From Yanghanlia sp047501535 (GTDB taxonomy: Bacteria; Pseudomonadota; Gammaproteobacteria; Burkholderiales; Burkholderiaceae_B): 64,000 bases of DNA. This document shows, one piece after another, positions 48,722-58,053 of the stretch. The stretch spans positions 150,593-214,592 of the forward strand of contig NZ_JAZDRJ010000005.1 of assembly GCF_047501535.1 (NCBI RefSeq), read 5' to 3'. Each line of letters begins with the position of its first letter. Position 1 is the stretch's first letter. The notes beneath the pieces are model-generated. The model was not told the origin of the DNA. It saw only the letters and a program-made list of their open reading frames with translations, and ran no database searches. The translations under genes were made by a program, and so were the position numbers.

Positions 48722-51700
48722 ATGAGCTCCCACATCCGCATCTTCGGCGCCCGCCAGAACAACCTCAAGAATCTTGATGTTTCCTTTGATACCGGCACAT
48801 TCACCGTGATTACGGGCGTATCGGGTTCGGGCAAGAGTTCACTGGCCTTCGACACCCTGTACGCAGAAGGGCAGCGACGCTACGTCGAAACCTTTTCCCC
48901 CTATGCGCGTCAGTTTCTTGACCGCATGGACAAGCCGCAGGTTGAGCGGATAGAGGGAATATTGCCCGCCATTGCAATCGACCAAGTCAACCCGGTGCGG
49001 AATTCGCGCAGCACCGTGGGCACCATGACGGAGCTCAACGACCACCTTAAGCTGCTTTACGCACGTCTGGGAAAGCTGTTCTGCCGTTGCTGTGCACGCC
49101 CTGTGAAGCGCGATGACCCGGAATCTATCAGCCAAGATCTCGCCTTACAGGCTGGCCAACATGGTGACCCGCGTCTCGTCATCACGTTCCCCATCGCGAT
49201 TCCTGCCAATTTCACCGAGGAAGAAGTCCGGGGCTTTCTCGACCAGCAGGGTTATGTTCGCATTCATCACGAAGAAACCCGCGAGCGCCCGGTGGAGCCC
49301 GTCTCAAATGGCAAAAACGCCAAAAAAGGCGGCGGCAAAAAAACCGCACAAACGGAACAACAGCGTATTCTGCATGTGGTGCAAGATCGTTTCCGCTATG
49401 GCAACGCCGAAGCGCAGCGCGTCATGGAGGCGCTCGACACCGCCCTTAAGCAAGGCGACGGCCATATCACCATTCATGCTCTAAACGACGAAGGCGGAGA
49501 CGCTGCTGTGTGGCGCTACAGCAACCGGCTGCATTGCGCCCAGTGCGATATCGAATACAGCACTCCCTTGCCCAGCACGTTTTCTTTCAATTCCCCCTTG
49601 GGCGCGTGCGAACACTGTCGCGGTTTCGGGCGTGTTATGGGCATTGACTACGACCTGGTGGTTCCCGACGAGCGTAAAACGTTGAGAGAGGGTTGTGTGC
49701 GCCCCTGGCAGACACCCAGTTACAAGGAATGCCAGGTTGAGCTCGAACGCTATGCAGGGCCAGCTGGCGTGCGGCTGGATACGCCCTGGAAAGACCTGGA
49801 TGAACACGAACGGCAATGGGTGATCCAGGGCGACCCGCTCTGGAAGGGGGGCAACGTTGCCTGGAAAACCCAGTGGTACGGAGCACAACGCTTTTTCGAC
49901 TGGCTGGAGTCGCGCAGCTACAAAATGCACGTGCGCGTGTTGCTTTCAAAGTATCGCAGCTACACGCCCTGCCCGGCCTGCGGCGGCGCCCGCCTGAAGC
50001 CGGATGCCACCTTATGGCGGCTGGGCGGCCACTTGTCGCCCGACATCGAAGGCGGGCGCCCGCGTTTTCTGCCCGTCCATGCACGCTGGTCTGAAGACAC
50101 CTTAAACAACTTGCCCGGGCTGGGCGTGCACGACCTCATGCGTCTGCCCATTGAGCGCGTGCGTAGCTTCTTCAATGCATTGACATTCGGCGCCCGCATG
50201 GATGCCGCGCTGGATCTGCTGCTCACCGAAGTGCGGGCCCGGCTGAAGTTTCTATGCGATGTCGGCCTGGGCTACCTGTCGCTCGACCGCCAGAGCCGCA
50301 CTTTATCCGGGGGCGAAGTCCAGCGCATTAACCTCACAACGGCGCTTGGCACGTCGCTGGTGAATACGCTGTTCGTACTGGATGAACCCTCCATCGGCCT
50401 GCACCCGCACGACATGCATCGCATCGTCCAGGTCATGCACAGGTTGCGCGATAACGGCAACAGCCTGGTGGTAGTGGAGCACGACCCGCAAGTCATGGTG
50501 GCAGCCGACCGAATTATCGACATGGGGCCGGGGCCGGGCGAACGCGGCGGCCAAATCGTATTCGACGGCTCACCGGACACCCTGCGCTCTGCCAACACCC
50601 TGACCGGCCGCTACTTAGGGGGCCACTTAAGCGTGGAAGCGCCGCGCCCGCAGCCTGTGGCTGACAACACCCCCCGGCTGATTCTGGAAGGTGTGCGCGC
50701 CAACAACCTGAAGAATATTTCCGTCTACATCCCCTTAGGCCGCCTGGTGTGCATTACCGGCGTATCGGGTTCAGGAAAGTCCACCCTGGTTCAGGATGTC
50801 CTTTACCCGGCCATGTTGAAGAAACTGGGGCGGCCCACCGACGCACCGGGCGAATACGACCGCCTGCTGGGGGATGACCGCCTCTACGATGTCACACTGG
50901 TAGACCAAACCCCCATCGGTAAAACTGCCCGTTCTAACCCCGCCAGCTATGTCGGCGCCTTTGATGCCATCCGCAAGCTGTTCACCCAGGCACCGCTAGC
51001 CAAGCAACGCGGCTACACCCCCGGCACGTTCAGCTTTAACAGCGGCGACGGGCGCTGCCCCACCTGCGGCGGCACAGGGTTCGAACACGTGGAAATGCAG
51101 TTTCTTTCCGACGTCTATCTGCGCTGCCCGGATTGCGACGGCAAGCGCTTTCGCCCGGAAATCCTTGAAGTCAGGTTGGAGCACTTGGGCCGCACGGCAT
51201 CCATCGATGAAGTGCTGGAAATGACAGTCAACGAAGCGCTGGAGTTCTTTTCCGGCCTGCGTGATGTCCAGCGTGCTCTGGCCCCCCTAGCCGACGTCGG
51301 TCTGGAATACCTGCGCCTGGGTCAGCCCGTACCCACGCTGTCGGGCGGCGAGGCGCAACGCCTTAAGTTGGCCGGCCACTTGGTGGAAACCAAGTCCGAC
51401 GCCAAAGGTTTGGCAGTGAAGGGCAAACTATTCCTGTTCGACGAACCCACCACCGGCCTGCACTTCGATGATGTGGCGCGGCTCATGCGGGCCTTCCGTC
51501 GACTACTTGCGGGCGGCCACAGTTTGCTGGTTATCGAACACAACCTGGATGTCGTGCGCGCATCGGACTGGGTGATCGACCTTGGCCCGAATGGCGGCGA
51601 ACAAGGCGGCCAAGTCGTGGGGGCCGGCACACCTGACGATTTGATGGCGATTACAGAATCCCACACCGGCCAGGCATTGAAAGAGTACGCCGACACCATT

Positions 51701-54505
51701 ATCCGAGCCGGCGCAGAGGCGGCCGGGCATCAGGCCGGTGCGACATTAGCGGCCACTCCCCCGTACTCCGTCGCCGAACCGGCACACACCTACGCCAACC
51801 ACATTGATGACGATGCCGACGGCAGCCCCTTGCAAAGCATTCTGCGACGCCGCCGCGCCGGGCAGAAGAATATCGACATACTGAACGCACGGGAACACAA
51901 TCTGAAAGGCGTGGATGTCAGTATTCCGCGCGACACGTTTACGGTTATTACCGGTGTATCGGGCTCAGGGAAATCCACCCTGGCCTTCGACATCCTCTTT
52001 AACGAGGGCCAACGGCGCTACCTGGAGTCGCTCAACGCGTATGCCCGCGCCATCGTGCAACCTGCGGGCAAGCCCGATGTTGACGCCATCTACGGCATTC
52101 CGCCTACGGTGGCGATTGAACAGCGCACCAGCCGTGGGGGGCGAAAATCCACCGTCGCCACCATGACGGAAATCCACCATTTCCTGCGCCTGCTATACAT
52201 GAAGTTGGGCACGCAATACTGCCCGCACTGCGATATTCCAGTCGAGCCGCAAAAGGCCGAGCAAATTGTCGCCCATATCATGCAGCACTACGCGGGCCGC
52301 CATATCGGCGTACTCGCTCCGCTGGTGAAAGCCCGCAAGGGTTATTACACCGACTTGGCTAAATGGGCCGGCGCACGCGGCCACAGCCACTTGCGGGTGG
52401 ATGGCGAGTTCATCGCAATCAGCCCCTGGCCACGCCTGGATCGCTACAAGGAACACACCATAGAACTGCCGGTGGCTGATCTCATCGTGGACGCGCGCAA
52501 TGAGCGCGAACTGCGCACAGCCGTTTCGACTGCGCTGGAGCACGGCCAGGGCACGCTGAGCATTCTGATCGACCTGACTAAAGAAGCCGCCACACTGGAC
52601 GAACGCCGTGCCCAAGGCGTGTCAGCCGATGCCACCGTCCAGCAGTTTTCGGCCAAACGCGCCTGCCCGAGTTGCGGCCTGAGCTTTCCTGAGCCCGACC
52701 CACGCATGTTTTCGTACAACTCCAAGCATGGGTGGTGCACGAGCTGCTATGGCACAGGCCAGAAACTGGCGGGTTTTGACGCTGAACAAACCGGTGAGGA
52801 AACCAGTTGGAACGCAGGCTACGAAGGCACGGAAGAAGCCTGCCCAAGCTGCCATGGCGCACGGCTCAACCCCGTGTCGCTGGCCGTGCGTTGGCGTGAC
52901 CGCTCCATCGCTGAACTGGCCTGCCTGCCCGTCACCGAAGCGCGTTCCTTCTTTACTGGGCTGGTCCTGCGAGGCCGTGAAGGGGAAATCGCCCGTGACA
53001 TCCTGAACGAAATCCGCGGCAGGCTGAACTTCATGCTCAAAGTGGGCCTGGGGTATCTGGCGTTGAATCGCGCCGCACCCACGCTTTCCGGCGGCGAAGC
53101 CCAGCGCATCCGCCTGGCGGCCCAACTAGGCTCCAACCTGCAAGGCGTGTGCTATGTGCTGGACGAACCCACCATCGGCCTGCACCCGCGCGACAACCGC
53201 ATACTGCTTGATGCGCTCGCTCTGCTGGAGGGCAATGGCAATACGCTGGTGGTGGTGGAACACGACGAAGACACCATTCGCCGCGCCTCCCATGTGATCG
53301 ACATGGGGCCGGGTGCAGGGGTGCGGGGTGGAACGGTAGTCGCTGAGGGCACAGTGCAACAGCTGATGGAACACCCGCAATCCCTTACCGGGCGCTATTT
53401 GCGTCAGCCACTTCAACACCCGCTCAGGCCGCGCCGTGATATTGACGCCGACACCCCTGTGATCGAAGTCCACGGCGCACGGCTGCACAATCTGCGCGAT
53501 GCCTCCGCCCGCATACCAATCGGCCGCCTCAGCGTTGTTACCGGCGTGTCGGGCTCAGGGAAGTCCACCCTGGCGCGCGAAGTACTGTTGGAGAATCTTT
53601 TCCGCGCAGTCAGCGAGCGCGCCGAACCTGCCTGGAGCGGTTGCCGGCAGATTACCGGTTGGGAAGCCATTGAACGCGTGCTGGAAGTCGACCAGACGCC
53701 CATCGGCAAAACGCCCCGCTCCTGCCCAGCCACCTATGTAGGTTTCTGGGATGACGTACGCAAACTTTTCGCCAGCACCCGCGACGCCAAGCTACGCGGC
53801 TGGACGGCCTCTCGCTTTTCATTCAACACCGGCCAGGGCCGCTGCCCCATTTGCGAAGGCCAGGGCCTGCGCACATTGGAAATGTCCTTTCTGCCAGACA
53901 TCAAAGTGCCCTGCGACGCCTGCGAAGGGCAGCGTTTCAACCGCGACACTTTGAATGTGACGTGGCGCGATCTGTCTGCGGGCGATGTGCTGGCTATGGA
54001 AGTGGACGACGCCATTGGCCACTTCGCCGCCCACCCGCGCATTCTGCGCCCCTTGCAGCTTATGCAGGATGTCGGCCTGGGTTATCTGACACTAGGCCAG
54101 CCATCACCCACTTTGTCGGGCGGGGAAGCGCAACGCATTAAGCTCGTTACCGAACTTGCCAAGGCGCGGCTGGACGAAGGCATCACTCGTGGGGGCCGCG
54201 CCTCGCGCCTGCCGCACACTCTGTATGTGCTGGACGAGCCCACCGTGGGCCTTTCCATCGCCGACGTGGAAAAGCTTATCCATGTGCTGCACCGGCTGGT
54301 GGATGCGGGCAACACCGTGGTGGTGATCGAACATAATCTGGACATCATTGCCGAAGCCGACTGGATTGTTGATCTCGGCCCGGAAGGCGGCAGCGAAGGC
54401 GGGCAGGTGGTGGCTCAAGGCGCGCCGGAACACCTCATGGACAGGCGCAAGCAATCACATACCGGCGCGGCGTTGCATGAGTTCATGAAGGAAGCCAAGT
54501 CATGA
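48722..54505 (+). CDS. uvrA: Tandem (double-length) UvrA excinuclease subunit
   Basis: A 1927-residue protein from the ATG at 48722 (MSSHIRIFGARQNNLKNLDV). It contains two complete UvrA-like units in one chain: residues 1-about 1010, then from about 1050 a second start NIDILNAREHNLKGVDVSIP. There are four ABC cassettes: Walker A GVSGSGKS near residues 31, 679, 1077 and 1606, and signatures LSGGE near 528, 872, 1455 and 1798. The zinc modules (CPTCGGTGF, CPSCHGARL, CPICEGQGL and others) are also duplicated. A normal UvrA is about 940 residues and works as a dimer, so this is a covalently linked dimer or a UvrA fused to a paralogue. It recognises DNA damage for nucleotide excision repair. Confidence 0.9.
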   Translation: MSSHIRIFGARQNNLKNLDVSFDTGTFTVITGVSGSGKSSLAFDTLYAEGQRRYVETFSPYARQFLDRMDKPQVERIEGILPAIAIDQVNPVRNSRSTVGTMTELNDHLKLLYARLGKLFCRCCARPVKRDDPESISQDLALQAGQHGDPRLVITFPIAIPANFTEEEVRGFLDQQGYVRIHHEETRERPVEPVSNGKNAKKGGGKKTAQTEQQRILHVVQDRFRYGNAEAQRVMEALDTALKQGDGHITIHALNDEGGDAAVWRYSNRLHCAQCDIEYSTPLPSTFSFNSPLGACEHCRGFGRVMGIDYDLVVPDERKTLREGCVRPWQTPSYKECQVELERYAGPAGVRLDTPWKDLDEHERQWVIQGDPLWKGGNVAWKTQWYGAQRFFDWLESRSYKMHVRVLLSKYRSYTPCPACGGARLKPDATLWRLGGHLSPDIEGGRPRFLPVHARWSEDTLNNLPGLGVHDLMRLPIERVRSFFNALTFGARMDAALDLLLTEVRARLKFLCDVGLGYLSLDRQSRTLSGGEVQRINLTTALGTSLVNTLFVLDEPSIGLHPHDMHRIVQVMHRLRDNGNSLVVVEHDPQVMVAADRIIDMGPGPGERGGQIVFDGSPDTLRSANTLTGRYLGGHLSVEAPRPQPVADNTPRLILEGVRANNLKNISVYIPLGRLVCITGVSGSGKSTLVQDVLYPAMLKKLGRPTDAPGEYDRLLGDDRLYDVTLVDQTPIGKTARSNPASYVGAFDAIRKLFTQAPLAKQRGYTPGTFSFNSGDGRCPTCGGTGFEHVEMQFLSDVYLRCPDCDGKRFRPEILEVRLEHLGRTASIDEVLEMTVNEALEFFSGLRDVQRALAPLADVGLEYLRLGQPVPTLSGGEAQRLKLAGHLVETKSDAKGLAVKGKLFLFDEPTTGLHFDDVARLMRAFRRLLAGGHSLLVIEHNLDVVRASDWVIDLGPNGGEQGGQVVGAGTPDDLMAITESHTGQALKEYADTIIRAGAEAAGHQAGATLAATPPYSVAEPAHTYANHIDDDADGSPLQSILRRRRAGQKNIDILNAREHNLKGVDVSIPRDTFTVITGVSGSGKSTLAFDILFNEGQRRYLESLNAYARAIVQPAGKPDVDAIYGIPPTVAIEQRTSRGGRKSTVATMTEIHHFLRLLYMKLGTQYCPHCDIPVEPQKAEQIVAHIMQHYAGRHIGVLAPLVKARKGYYTDLAKWAGARGHSHLRVDGEFIAISPWPRLDRYKEHTIELPVADLIVDARNERELRTAVSTALEHGQGTLSILIDLTKEAATLDERRAQGVSADATVQQFSAKRACPSCGLSFPEPDPRMFSYNSKHGWCTSCYGTGQKLAGFDAEQTGEETSWNAGYEGTEEACPSCHGARLNPVSLAVRWRDRSIAELACLPVTEARSFFTGLVLRGREGEIARDILNEIRGRLNFMLKVGLGYLALNRAAPTLSGGEAQRIRLAAQLGSNLQGVCYVLDEPTIGLHPRDNRILLDALALLEGNGNTLVVVEHDEDTIRRASHVIDMGPGAGVRGGTVVAEGTVQQLMEHPQSLTGRYLRQPLQHPLRPRRDIDADTPVIEVHGARLHNLRDASARIPIGRLSVVTGVSGSGKSTLAREVLLENLFRAVSERAEPAWSGCRQITGWEAIERVLEVDQTPIGKTPRSCPATYVGFWDDVRKLFASTRDAKLRGWTASRFSFNTGQGRCPICEGQGLRTLEMSFLPDIKVPCDACEGQRFNRDTLNVTWRDLSAGDVLAMEVDDAIGHFAAHPRILRPLQLMQDVGLGYLTLGQPSPTLSGGEAQRIKLVTELAKARLDEGITRGGRASRLPHTLYVLDEPTVGLSIADVEKLIHVLHRLVDAGNTVVVIEHNLDIIAEADWIVDLGPEGGSEGGQVVAQGAPEHLMDRRKQSHTGAALHEFMKEAKS

Positions 54506-55212
54506 CGCTGCGCAAAGGCCAGGCTGCTGCAGCAAGGCCGCCTACCGCTTCCGAACCTGCCGCCCCGCCCAGCCTCATTGAAACCATGCGGATGGAGCCC
54601 GGAGGCCTCCTTCCCTTGCTGCCCGGCCATCTTGAGCGCTTGCAAGATTCCAGCGCCGCGCTGGGCTACGCCTGTCCATCCGAGCAGGAGATCCGCCAGC
54701 GCATCACACAGGCCACTGCCGGCCTGGATGCCGGGTGTTGGTGGCGGCTGCGTCTGCTGCTTTCAGCCAACGGCGACCTGAATCTGGAAACCGCGCCGCT
54801 TGAACCACCGAAGCCCCCGCTGCAAGTAGTAGTGCAAGGCCCCCGCATGAGCGGTGCGCAAGACTGGTTGCTGCACAAGACCACCCACCGCCCCTGGTAT
54901 GAAGGGGCAGCGCAATGGCTGGCGGAACACCCGGGTGTGTTCGATGTGCTGTACTGGAATGACGCGGGCGAAATGTGCGAAGGCAGCCGCAGCAACCTGT
55001 ATATGCAAAACGCGCAAGGCAGATGGCTGACCCCCAATCTGGAAAGCGGCGCCCTACCCGGCGTTCAGCGCCAAGCGCTGCTGCGTGCAGGGCTGGTGTC
55101 AGAAGCCCGCATTACCCGCGAGGACTTCCTGCAGGCAAAGGCCATCCGCATCTCCAACGCCCTGCGTGGCTGGTGCGATGGCGTGATTATTGCCCCCTGC
55201 CGCCAAGGGTAA
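54502..55212 (+). CDS. Class IV aminotransferase/aminodeoxychorismate lyase-like (PabC-like)
   Basis: A 236-residue fold type IV PLP enzyme. Its start overlaps the uvrA stop (ATGA). SLIETMRMEPGGLLPLLPGHLERLQDSSAALGY is the N-terminal domain and Lys126 in LLHKTTHRPWYE is the probable PLP lysine; EGSRSNLYM is the second signature. PabC releases 4-aminobenzoate from aminodeoxychorismate for folate synthesis. No pabA/B is adjacent. The N-terminus has an extra Ala/Pro-rich 24 residues that may be non-functional. Confidence 0.8.
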   Translation: MTLRKGQAAAARPPTASEPAAPPSLIETMRMEPGGLLPLLPGHLERLQDSSAALGYACPSEQEIRQRITQATAGLDAGCWWRLRLLLSANGDLNLETAPLEPPKPPLQVVVQGPRMSGAQDWLLHKTTHRPWYEGAAQWLAEHPGVFDVLYWNDAGEMCEGSRSNLYMQNAQGRWLTPNLESGALPGVQRQALLRAGLVSEARITREDFLQAKAIRISNALRGWCDGVIIAPCRQG

Positions 55213-55216
55213 AAAC

Positions 55217-56053
55217 TCAAGTGATGGCGGGGGTGTATTGCCCATGCAACAGCCAGTGCGTCGCCTCATCGGCTGCAGCCAAACCCATGGCAGCCGTTAC
55301 CATGACGACAGAGCCATAGCCCGCGCAGGACAACCCCTGTGGAGCACCCGTGCCCCCGGCAGCTTGCGTTTCAGCAGACCAGGCTGCGGGCAAAATGGCG
55401 GGCTGGTCGAACCACAATACCCGCACCCCCATGCGGGGCACCCGCTTAAGCGCCTTGCCCGCCGCATCCGCCCCACGTGGAAAGCCGTGCTGACGCCGCA
55501 AGGTATTGCGTAACCGAGACAGTAAAGCATCGTTCACGGCCTGTGAGAGATCGCCGCTACGTAACGCCAAGGGGCGGGTTTTACCGCCTGCTCCGCCGCA
55601 CACCACCAACGCTTGTTTACGCTGGCGGGATTGCAGAATCAGCGCGATTTTGGCTGACGCTTGATCCGTGCAATCCACCACGACATCCGCATCGTCGGGC
55701 ACAACGTCCTGCACGTTCTCTGGCGAGACGAAATCGTCCACGCATTCCACTACACAGTGGGGGTTGATATCTGCGATACGCTGCGCCATGGCTGCAACTT
55801 TGGACTGCCCCAACGTGCTGCCTAGTGCATGGATCTGGCGATTGACATTGGATTCAGCGACATGATCAAGGTCGATCAGGGTCAGCTTGCCCACACCACA
55901 ACGCGCCAGTGCTTCCGCGCACCAGGAACCCACGCCGCCAATTCCGGCCACCACGACATGGCCTTCGCGCAGACGCGCAAAACCGCCCGCACCGTAAAGG
56001 CGGTCAAGCCCACCGAAACGGCGTTCGGCGTCGATAAAACAATTGTTATCCAT
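55217..56053 (-). CDS. tcdA: tRNA threonylcarbamoyladenosine dehydratase
   Basis: A 278-residue E1-like enzyme. GIGGVGSWCAEALARCG (residues 37 on) is the ATP-binding loop and LIDLDHVAESNVNRQIHALGST is the next strand. DCTDQASAKIALI and the C-terminal GYGSVVMVTAAMGL match CsdL/TcdA, which converts t6A37 in tRNA to cyclic ct6A. The rod-like helical insertion of TcdA is present. Convergent with the PabC-like gene. Confidence 0.92.
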   Translation of the reverse strand: MDNNCFIDAERRFGGLDRLYGAGGFARLREGHVVVAGIGGVGSWCAEALARCGVGKLTLIDLDHVAESNVNRQIHALGSTLGQSKVAAMAQRIADINPHCVVECVDDFVSPENVQDVVPDDADVVVDCTDQASAKIALILQSRQRKQALVVCGGAGGKTRPLALRSGDLSQAVNDALLSRLRNTLRRQHGFPRGADAAGKALKRVPRMGVRVLWFDQPAILPAAWSAETQAAGGTGAPQGLSCAGYGSVVMVTAAMGLAAADEATHWLLHGQYTPAIT

Positions 56054-56124
56054 AGAGACTGGATTTTAGCTGCTCTACAATAGATCACTACGAACTTTTG
56101 CTTCTCTGCGCACGCCTACGGAAA

Positions 56125-56754
56125 GTGGATACACAGTCGCCCCTTATCACCGCTCCCGCAGCCTCCAGTTTCCGGCTGCTCACCAATGCCGAAAGGCAAG
56201 CCTCGTTGCAAGCCACTATGGCTGCGTTGCCACCCGGGCGAGACATCTGGATCTACGGATACGGTTCACTCATATGGCGGCCCGAGTTCGACTACTTAGA
56301 ACGGCGCCACGCCTTGCTGTACGGCTACCACCGCGCACTGTGCCTGTGGTCGCGCGTCAATCGCGGCACACCAGAAAAACCTGGCCTAGTTTTTGGGCTG
56401 GATATCGGGGGCTCATGCCGCGGCGTGGTGTTTCGCATCAACCCCGACCAAGCGCCGGAAATCATGGAAGCGCTGTGGCGCCGTGAAATGCCCAGCGGCG
56501 CTTATATACCCCGTTGGCTGAACTGCCGCACCGACCACGGCAACATCAGTGCGCTGACCTTCACCATGAATCGCAACAACGATGCCTACGTGCGCGACCT
56601 GCCGCAAGACCACCTGCTGGAAATTGTGCGCAACGCACATGGCACCTACGGGCCATGCATTGATTATGTTCTGGAGACGGCCGATGCGCTCATGAACCAT
56701 AATATTGTTGATAAACGACTTTCCGCTCTCGCCTTACGCCTGCGGAAAGCCTGA
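56125..56754 (+). CDS. ChaC-like gamma-glutamylcyclotransferase
   Basis: About 209 residues from the GTG at 56125 (TTG 56098 and ATG 56218 are alternatives). IWIYGYGSLIWRPEFDY is the diagnostic YGYGSL-type motif at residues 42-58, and the catalytic Glu is in WRREMPSGAYIPRW. The family cleaves gamma-glutamyl compounds, in ChaC glutathione, to 5-oxoproline. N-terminal residues LLTNAERQASLQATMAALPPG match E. coli ChaC, supporting the upstream start. Its stop is 46 bp before pdxH. Confidence 0.88.
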   Translation: MDTQSPLITAPAASSFRLLTNAERQASLQATMAALPPGRDIWIYGYGSLIWRPEFDYLERRHALLYGYHRALCLWSRVNRGTPEKPGLVFGLDIGGSCRGVVFRINPDQAPEIMEALWRREMPSGAYIPRWLNCRTDHGNISALTFTMNRNNDAYVRDLPQDHLLEIVRNAHGTYGPCIDYVLETADALMNHNIVDKRLSALALRLRKA

Positions 56755-56800
56755 TACTGCCTGCTCTTTTTTATTGAATTCCGCCACCGAGAAACCGTTC

Positions 56801-57433
56801 ATGTCCGTCGCTGATATCCGCCAAAAATACGGCAAATTCGAACTCCTGGAAACCGGCATGGCCGACACGCCCACCGAGCAGTTCACCCGCTGGTTCTCCG
56901 AAACACTGGAAGCCGGCGTGCCCGAGCCCAACGCCATGACTCTGGCCACCATCGGCGCGGATCAGCGCCCTTCGGCCCGCATTGTGCTGCTCAAGGGTTT
57001 CGACGAGCGCGGTTTTGTGTTCTACACCAATTATGAGTCGCGCAAAGGCCACGATCTGGCGGCCCACCCCCACGCCAGTCTGTTGTTTTTCTGGCAACCT
57101 CTAGAACGCCAGGTGCGTATAGAAGGCCGCATCGAAAAAACCTCTGCGGAAGAATCCGACGAATACTATCGCAGCCGCCCGCTAGGCTCGCGCATTGGCG
57201 CCTGGGTCTCCCCCCAGAGCCAGCCCATCACCCGCAATGCCCTGGAAAGTCGCAATGCCGAGCTCACCAGCTCGATGGGCGACGACCCGGCTCGCCCACC
57301 TCACTGGGGTGGTTATCGCGTCGTCCCGCATTATGTGGAATTCTGGCAAGGGCGCCCATCGCGCCTGCACGACCGCCTGGTCTATCGATTGCAGGATAAT
57401 TCCAACTGGGCCTTAGAGCGGCTGGCTCCATGA
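56801..57433 (+). CDS. pdxH: Pyridoxine/pyridoxamine 5'-phosphate oxidase
   Basis: A 210-residue FMN enzyme that makes PLP from PNP or PMP. SARIVLLKGFDERGFVFYTNYESRKGHDL and GSRIGAWVSPQSQPI are FMN-binding signatures, with QVRIEGRIEKTS between them and PLP-contact residues in HDRLVYR at the C-terminus. The ATG at 56801 gives MSVADIRQKYGKFELLE. The following flavin-reductase gene is 45 bp away. Confidence 0.96.
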   Translation: MSVADIRQKYGKFELLETGMADTPTEQFTRWFSETLEAGVPEPNAMTLATIGADQRPSARIVLLKGFDERGFVFYTNYESRKGHDLAAHPHASLLFFWQPLERQVRIEGRIEKTSAEESDEYYRSRPLGSRIGAWVSPQSQPITRNALESRNAELTSSMGDDPARPPHWGGYRVVPHYVEFWQGRPSRLHDRLVYRLQDNSNWALERLAP

Positions 57434-57478
57434 AGCTTGGCCGTCCCGCGCTTACTGCGCACAACTTTTGAATCGCTC

Positions 57479-58000
57479 ATGAAACCTTCCCCCCCAGACT
57501 TCGATCAGCGCTATTTCCGTTCTGCCCTTGGGCGCTTTGCAACCGGCGTCACCATCGTCACAACGGAAACGGCCGACGGCCGCCCCTGGGGGCTGACAGT
57601 CAGTTCCTTCAATTCCGTTTCACTCTCACCGCCAATGGTGTTGTGGTCGCTATCGAAGGAAGCCTCGGCGCTACCGCATTTCTTGGCAGCGCCGCGCTAT
57701 GTCATTCATGTGTTGTCCGCCAGCCAATTGCTTCTGGCCAAACGTTTTTCCAAAGGCACACAAGAAGAGCGCTTTCACGGGCTGAAGATCAAACGCAGCC
57801 CTAACGGCGCACCCATGCTGGCCGACCCGGATACCGCTGCCTGGTTTGAGTGTTTCAACCATGCTCAGCATCCGGCAGGCGATCACACTATCTTTGTCGG
57901 CCAGGTCGAACACTGCGAGCGACGCTACAGTCAACCCCTGGTTTACCACGCCGGCGATTTTGACCTCACCCCTACCATTGAGCCTATTTCCGGGCATTAG
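57479..58000 (+). CDS. Flavin reductase-like domain protein
   Basis: A 173-residue FMN-binding split-barrel protein. RYFRSALGRFATGVTIVTTETADGRPWGLTVSSFNSVSLSPPMVLWSL is the flavin reductase (HpaC/RutF-type) N-terminal signature. It uses NAD(P)H to reduce free FMN/FAD for a partner oxygenase or may act on its own. Partner unknown; the LhgO-like enzyme downstream is a flavoprotein but normally needs no reductase. No good SD before the ATG at 57479. Confidence 0.85.
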   Translation: MKPSPPDFDQRYFRSALGRFATGVTIVTTETADGRPWGLTVSSFNSVSLSPPMVLWSLSKEASALPHFLAAPRYVIHVLSASQLLLAKRFSKGTQEERFHGLKIKRSPNGAPMLADPDTAAWFECFNHAQHPAGDHTIFVGQVEHCERRYSQPLVYHAGDFDLTPTIEPISGH

Positions 58001-58053
58001 ACAAACAAGGCCGGCTAAACCGCCCGACCTCTTCTGTATATAAAAGTACCTAT

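Noticed and set aside
49481..54454. Many open frames antisense to uvrA
   Set aside because: Typical shadows of a GC-rich codon pattern; none has a start site with ribosome-binding sequence or recognisable product.
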